Assembly (NCBI GenBank): GCA_030684645.1
Contig: JAUXUF010000248.1
Span: 1-44,338, forward strand
Direction: 5' to 3'
Source of the DNA: Bacteroidota bacterium
GTDB lineage: Bacteria > Bacteroidota > Bacteroidia > Bacteroidales > Prolixibacteraceae
DNA: 44,338 nt
Both the position numbers and the translations under genes were made by a program. Positions 40,828 to 44,338 of this stretch are shown here, piece after piece. The number at the start of each line of letters is the position of its first letter. The first letter of the stretch is position 1. The notes beneath the pieces are model-generated. The model saw only the letters and a program-made list of their open reading frames with translations, did no database searches and was not told the origin of the DNA.

Positions 40828-41622
40828 TTAAACTGCAACAGCACCCGGAATATGAGGATGTGCCTGGTATCCCGTAAGCTCAAAATCGTCAAACCTGAAA
40901 TCGAAGATGTTCTTGACCTCCGGATTGATTTTCATCTGCGGAAGCGGAAAAGGTTCTCGGGTAAGTTGCAGTTTTACCTGATCCAGATGATTCATATAAA
41001 TGTGTGCATCGCCCAATGTATGAACAAATTCTCCGGGCTGAAGTCCGCAAACCTGCGCCATCATCAAGGTTAGCAATGCGTAGGAGGCAATATTGAAAGG
41101 AACTCCCAGAAAAATATCGGCACTGCGCTGATACAATTGGCACGAAAGTTTCCCGTTTGCCACATAAAACTGAATCAGCAGATGACAGGGCGGAAGTTTC
41201 ATCTGGTCAATTTGCCCCACATTCCAGGCACTCACCAAATGGCGGCGCGAGTCTGGATTGCTTGTCAGGCTGTTCACTACCTGCAGAATCTGATCGATGT
41301 GCCGGCCGTCTGGAGTGGGCCATGAACGCCACTGGTAGCCATACACCGGTCCGAGATTTCCATTTTCGTCGGCCCATTCATTCCATATTTTAACTCCATT
41401 TTCCTGAAGGTATTTCACGTTGGTGTCTCCGGTTAAAAACCAAAGCAATTCGTGAATGATCGACTTCAGGTGCAATTTTTTGGTGGTCAGAACGGGGAAT
41501 CCCTCTGCCAGATTGTACCTCGACTGGTAACCAAATACACTGATGGTTCCGGTTCCGGTACGGTCGCTTTTTTCAACTCCATTTTCAAGCACATGGTTCA
41601 GTAAATCAAGATATTGCTTCAT
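40828..41622 (-). CDS. thyA: Thymidylate synthase
   Basis: 264 residues, the E. coli length. It methylates dUMP to dTMP using methylene-tetrahydrofolate. Nucleophile Cys 146 in '[14 protein letters not shown]', preceded by '[10 protein letters not shown]', and followed by '[23 protein letters not shown]'. N-terminal '[18 protein letters not shown]' with the phosphate-binding Arg, and C-terminal '[14 protein letters not shown]', are normal. It is 18 bp after the nucleoside transporter gene and upstream of folA, forming a thymidylate cluster. Confidence 0.95.
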   Translation of the reverse strand: MKQYLDLLNHVLENGVEKSDRTGTGTISVFGYQSRYNLAEGFPVLTTKKLHLKSIIHELLWFLTGDTNVKYLQENGVKIWNEWADENGNLGPVYGYQWRSWPTPDGRHIDQILQVVNSLTSNPDSRRHLVSAWNVGQIDQMKLPPCHLLIQFYVANGKLSCQLYQRSADIFLGVPFNIASYALLTLMMAQVCGLQPGEFVHTLGDAHIYMNHLDQVKLQLTREPFPLPQMKINPEVKNIFDFRFDDFELTGYQAHPHIPGAVAV

Positions 41623-41640
41623 TTTGAGTGTATTTTTGTG

Positions 41641-42900
41641 CTATCCGGTAACGGAAGCAGATTCTGCCTGTAAAATGGTTGCTTTAACTTTATGATTGTA
41701 TTTGAATGCGAAAGGAAAAATCAGTCCCAATATCAATGCGTATCCGGCAAACACAAACCAGATGGCCGGCCAGTTTTTTATGCCCCCAACAGTGAAATAA
41801 TCGACTACCCAACCACTTGACACCCCTCCAATAAAGGCACCCAAGCCGTTGGTCATGATCATAAAAAGTCCTTGTGCACTTGCACGAATGCGGGGATCAG
41901 CTTCAGTTTCGACGAATAAGGATCCTGAAATGTTGAAAAAGTCGAAAGCCATTCCGTAGATAATCATCGACAAAACCAAAAGGATCAAACGGCTATCAGG
42001 ATTGCCAAGTCCAAACAAGGCAAACCGCAGAACCCAGGCAAATATGCTGATTATCATTACTTTTTTGATCCCAAACCGGTTTAAAAAGAAGGGTATGGTC
42101 AGGATAAACAGGGTTTCAGATATTTGCGAAATCGACATCAGCAATCCGGGATGGAGAACGCCAAACGAATTGGGATACAAAGCTTTAAAATCATGAATAA
42201 AAGGTTCGCCAAAGGTATTTGTGATTTGAAGGGCTGCTCCGATAAAAACTGCAAAGGTGAAAAACACAGCCATCTGCCGGTTCTTAAAGAGCACAAACGC
42301 ATCGAGTCCAAGCGCTGAAAGGATTGAACCGTCTTTTTTGGTATTGGTAGGCGGACATGCCGGCATGGTGAATGAATAAATTCCCAAAGCCAGGGCCGAA
42401 ATGGAACTGATATACAATTGCAGCGGACTAACTGACCAACCATTCAGATCGACCACCCACATGGCTGCGATAAAACCTACGGTTCCCCATACACGAACCG
42501 GTGGAAAATCCTTAACTACATTAAAACCCCGGGATGAAAGGATTCCATACGCAACGGTGTTATTGAGTGCAATAGTTGGCATGTAAACCATGGCATTCAG
42601 GAGCATAACCCAATACATCACTGCAGGGTCTTTTATAGTTGAGGCCCAAAACAACAGCAGTGCACCGGTGATGTGACAAAGTCCAAACAAACGCTCAGCA
42701 TTAATCCAGCGATCGGCCACAATTCCCATTAATCCAGGCATGAACAACGATGCCAGTCCCATGGTCGAATAAATACTTCCAACCTGTCCCCCTGTAAATT
42801 TGAGGGTAACAATCATATACCCACCCAGCGAGATTAGCCAAGTTCCCCAGACGAAAAACTGGAAGAAGTTCATTATGATCAAACGATTCTTTATCCCCAT
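41641..42900 (-). CDS. MFS nucleoside transporter (NupG-like)
   Basis: 419 residues with about 12 transmembrane helices. Start 'RLIIMNFFQFFVWGTWLISLGGYM' (in parts: NFFQFFVWGTWLISLG) and 'GSIYSTMGLASLFMPGLMGIVADRW' (GIVADRW), 'VRVWGTVGFIAAMW' and 'FFNISGSLFVETEADPRIRASAQGLF' (FVETEADP.IRASAQG) match the nucleoside:H+ symporter (NupG/XapB) family of MFS. It imports nucleosides; the neighbouring thyA suggests a thymidine/pyrimidine salvage link. It is 9 bp downstream of the BFN gene. Confidence 0.9.
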   Translation of the reverse strand: MGIKNRLIIMNFFQFFVWGTWLISLGGYMIVTLKFTGGQVGSIYSTMGLASLFMPGLMGIVADRWINAERLFGLCHITGALLLFWASTIKDPAVMYWVMLLNAMVYMPTIALNNTVAYGILSSRGFNVVKDFPPVRVWGTVGFIAAMWVVDLNGWSVSPLQLYISSISALALGIYSFTMPACPPTNTKKDGSILSALGLDAFVLFKNRQMAVFFTFAVFIGAALQITNTFGEPFIHDFKALYPNSFGVLHPGLLMSISQISETLFILTIPFFLNRFGIKKVMIISIFAWVLRFALFGLGNPDSRLILLVLSMIIYGMAFDFFNISGSLFVETEADPRIRASAQGLFMIMTNGLGAFIGGVSSGWVVDYFTVGGIKNWPAIWFVFAGYALILGLIFPFAFKYNHKVKATILQAESASVTG

Positions 42901-42909
42901 AATTTTGGC

Positions 42910-43506
42910 TTATTCCTTTTTTCGGCGGTTTATTTCATCACGGATAGACGAAGCTTTTTCGTAGTCTTCGGCATGAATAGCATTGGAGAGCATGTGTGTA
43001 AGTTCGGCTGAGGTGTATTTTTCATATTCGTGTTTTCCCCTGATCGGCTCATCGCTTATGGGTTGATGCCATTCTTCCTGACCCTGTTCATTTTCAAATT
43101 CGATAACGATCCCGGCGCGCTGAAGGATTTCCTCTGTCGTATAGATTGGACAGTTAAACCGAAGCGAAAGGGCAACTGCATCTGAAGTGCGTGAATCGAT
43201 GATAATCTGCTTGTCGTTTCGCACACAAATCAGTTCCGAATAAAAAATCCCTTCCTCAAGCTTGTAGATAATGATTTCCGAAACCTGAATTTCAAAAGCT
43301 GATGCCAGGTGTTTAAACAGATCGTGAGTCAGTGGACGTGGAGGCTTTAAACCTTCAAGCTGGATAGCTATTGATTGAGCTTCAATTGGACCTATGATAA
43401 TAGGGATTCTCCGATCTCCGTTTTCTTCTGCCAGAACAAGTGCATAAGCTCCTGACTGAGATTGACTAACCGAAAGTCCTAATATATTCATTTTTATTTT
43501 CTGCAT
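42910..43506 (-). CDS. Bifunctional nuclease (BFN/DUF151) with UVR motif
   Basis: 198 residues. DUF151 domain (about 1-135): 'LSVSQSQSGAYALVLAEENG', 'IPIIIGPIEAQSIAIQLEG', 'RPLTHDLFKHLASAF', 'IDSRTSDAVALSLRFNCPIY'. The C-terminal UvrB/UvrC-type motif 'AIHAEDYEKASSIRDEINRRK' (about 177-197) is present. The family is reported as an RNase/DNase in plants; its bacterial role is not firmly known. First gene of the BFN-transporter-thyA-hypothetical-folA minus-strand run. Confidence 0.9.
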   Translation of the reverse strand: MQKIKMNILGLSVSQSQSGAYALVLAEENGDRRIPIIIGPIEAQSIAIQLEGLKPPRPLTHDLFKHLASAFEIQVSEIIIYKLEEGIFYSELICVRNDKQIIIDSRTSDAVALSLRFNCPIYTTEEILQRAGIVIEFENEQGQEEWHQPISDEPIRGKHEYEKYTSAELTHMLSNAIHAEDYEKASSIRDEINRRKKE

Positions 43507-43536
43507 CTCAATCTAAATAGCATAACTATTAGGTAA

Positions 43537-43544
43537 CAAATATA
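43537..43544 (-). promoter_or_regulatory. -7 element for the BFN operon
   Basis: TATATTTG on the minus strand, 31 nt before the start. No convincing -33. Confidence 0.45.
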
Positions 43545-43672
43545 GCAATAGTTTTGTATTCTGTTTGGATTTTCGACCTTTTACATACGGGTTTTCTTTC
43601 ATTCTTTGTACCCTGAAAAATGCAATCAGAAAATTCATGTATAAAAATAAATCAGAAAATTTTAGATAACTC

Positions 43673-43703
43673 TTTGGTGGTCATCTAAAATTAAATACTT
43701 TTG
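43673..43703 (+). promoter_or_regulatory. Bacteroidota-type promoter of rplU-rpmA
   Basis: TTTG (43673-43676), 19-bp spacer, TACTTTTG (43696-43703), an almost ideal match. It leaves a leader of about 78 nt before ATG 43788, room for a ribosomal-protein autoregulatory leader. Confidence 0.75.
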
Positions 43704-43787
43704 CAGTCCGAAAGTTTTTGTGCAGGCTCTATAAGCGGTATTTCATTGGAGTCCCGCCTGCCGGAAGAAATATTAAAACACATTGAA

Positions 43788-44099
43788 ATGTACGCAATTG
43801 TAGAGATTGCCGGTCAGCAAATGAAAGTTGAAAAAGGCCGGAAAATTTATGTACACCGTTTGGAAAATGCCGAAGGCGAAACTGTTGTTTTTGACAAGGT
43901 TCTTTTGGTAGATGACGAAGGCGCTGTGAAAGTTGGAACTCCTGTTGTTGAAGGTGCAAGTGTAACTGCTACGGTAGTTGAACACCTCAAGGGAGATAAG
44001 GTATTGGTCTTCAAGAAGAAAAGAAGAAAAGGTTACCAGAAAATGAATGGTCACCGTCAATATCTGACCAAAATTCAAATTGAAGAAGTAATAGGATAA
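43788..44099 (+). CDS. rplU: 50S ribosomal protein L21
   Basis: 103 residues from ATG 43788, starting '[17 protein letters not shown]', the standard L21 start. An upstream in-frame ATG (43701) overlaps the promoter and adds 29 residues foreign to L21, so it is rejected. The C-terminus '[25 protein letters not shown]' (in parts: [21 protein letters not shown]) is typical. It binds 23S rRNA in the large subunit. It is followed 18 bp later by rpmA, the usual rplU-rpmA pair. Confidence 0.95.
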   Translation: MYAIVEIAGQQMKVEKGRKIYVHRLENAEGETVVFDKVLLVDDEGAVKVGTPVVEGASVTATVVEHLKGDKVLVFKKKRRKGYQKMNGHRQYLTKIQIEEVIG

Positions 44100-44117
44100 C
44101 ATTAAAAAAAATTTACC

Positions 44118-44338
44118 ATGGCTCATAAGAAAGGTGCGGGTAGTTCAAGAAACGGTCGCGAATCAGAAAGCAAAAGACTAGGCGTTAAAATATACGGCGG
44201 TCAGGCTGCAACAGCTGGTAACATTATTGTTCGCCAGAGAGGTACTTCACATCATCCGGGTATAAATGTTGGTATGGGTAGAGATCATACTTTATTTGCT
44301 TTGATTGATGGAACTGTTGTTTTCAAAAAAAGAAGAGA
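44118..44338 (+). CDS. rpmA: 50S ribosomal protein L27 (partial, cut by window end)
   Basis: Starts '[20 protein letters not shown]', the standard L27 start. The visible 73 codons contain '[36 protein letters not shown]' (in parts: [22 protein letters not shown]), all expected, and the window stops within 'KKR'. No N-terminal cleavage extension (as in Firmicutes) is present. Confidence 0.95.
   Translation, partial: MAHKKGAGSSRNGRESESKRLGVKIYGGQAATAGNIIVRQRGTSHHPGINVGMGRDHTLFALIDGTVVFKKRR

Noticed and set aside
43701-43787. N-terminal extension of L21 from ATG 43701
   Set aside because: The ATG overlaps the promoter and the extra 29 residues are foreign to L21.

Overview
The window looks like chromosomal DNA of a Bacteroidota bacterium, probably close to Marinilabiliales/Prolixibacteraceae (inference; no rRNA is present). 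Supporting signs are several TAnnTTTG -7 promoter elements, two with a well-spaced TTTG (26617-26646, 43673-43703), a SecD-SecF fusion, DUF5777 and DUF5916 proteins, a bifunctional nuclease with a UVR tail, and sulfatases. Most genes are housekeeping, but accessory DNA has accreted at several points.

Layout. 1-3170 (+): an envelope redox-type cluster (two CxxCH cytochrome-like lipoproteins, one frameshifted; a DUF5777 barrel; YceI; an OB-fold protein). 3276-5871: an aminotransferase facing left and alanine dehydrogenase facing right. 6312-14171: valS and an accretion zone behind it. 14306-18522 (-): propeller-phosphoesterase, sulfatase and a broken sugar transporter. 18961-20346: glmM. 20903-26466: an efflux operon (adaptor, MacB-type permease, TolC, second adaptor) without an ABC ATPase. 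26671-30220: a CBM9/DUF5916 gene followed by an ATPase cassette and a copy of the host gene's 3' end. 30639-35694 (-): secDF, tatA, lolD and a TIGR02757 gene. 35835-38630 (-): hypothetical protein, retropepsin-like protease, mdh, dedA. 38832: ppa. 39648-43506 (-): BFN nuclease, nucleoside transporter, thyA, hypothetical, folA. 43788-end: rplU and the start of rpmA.

Three unusual systems stand out. (1) An apparently intact DUF559 (Vsr-like) nuclease domain lies in frame inside the editing domain of the single valS gene, bounded by two convergent copies of a C-rich palindromic repeat. Eleven copies of this repeat occur in the window, ten of them as five convergent pairs. (2) Two unrelated AAA+ ATPase genes lie tail-to-tail behind host genes (valS, DUF5916), each followed by a diverged copy of the host gene's own 3' end. 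At valS there are three copies of the tail, as if successive cassettes each brought a replacement 3' end. In the DUF5916 case all five differences over the last 101 bp are synonymous. (3) A 276-bp MITE-like element with 22-bp terminal inverted repeats and an exact 8-bp target duplication (30299-30590) sits inside one of the repeat pairs.

All identifications are from reading the sequence and remembered family motifs; no database search was run.
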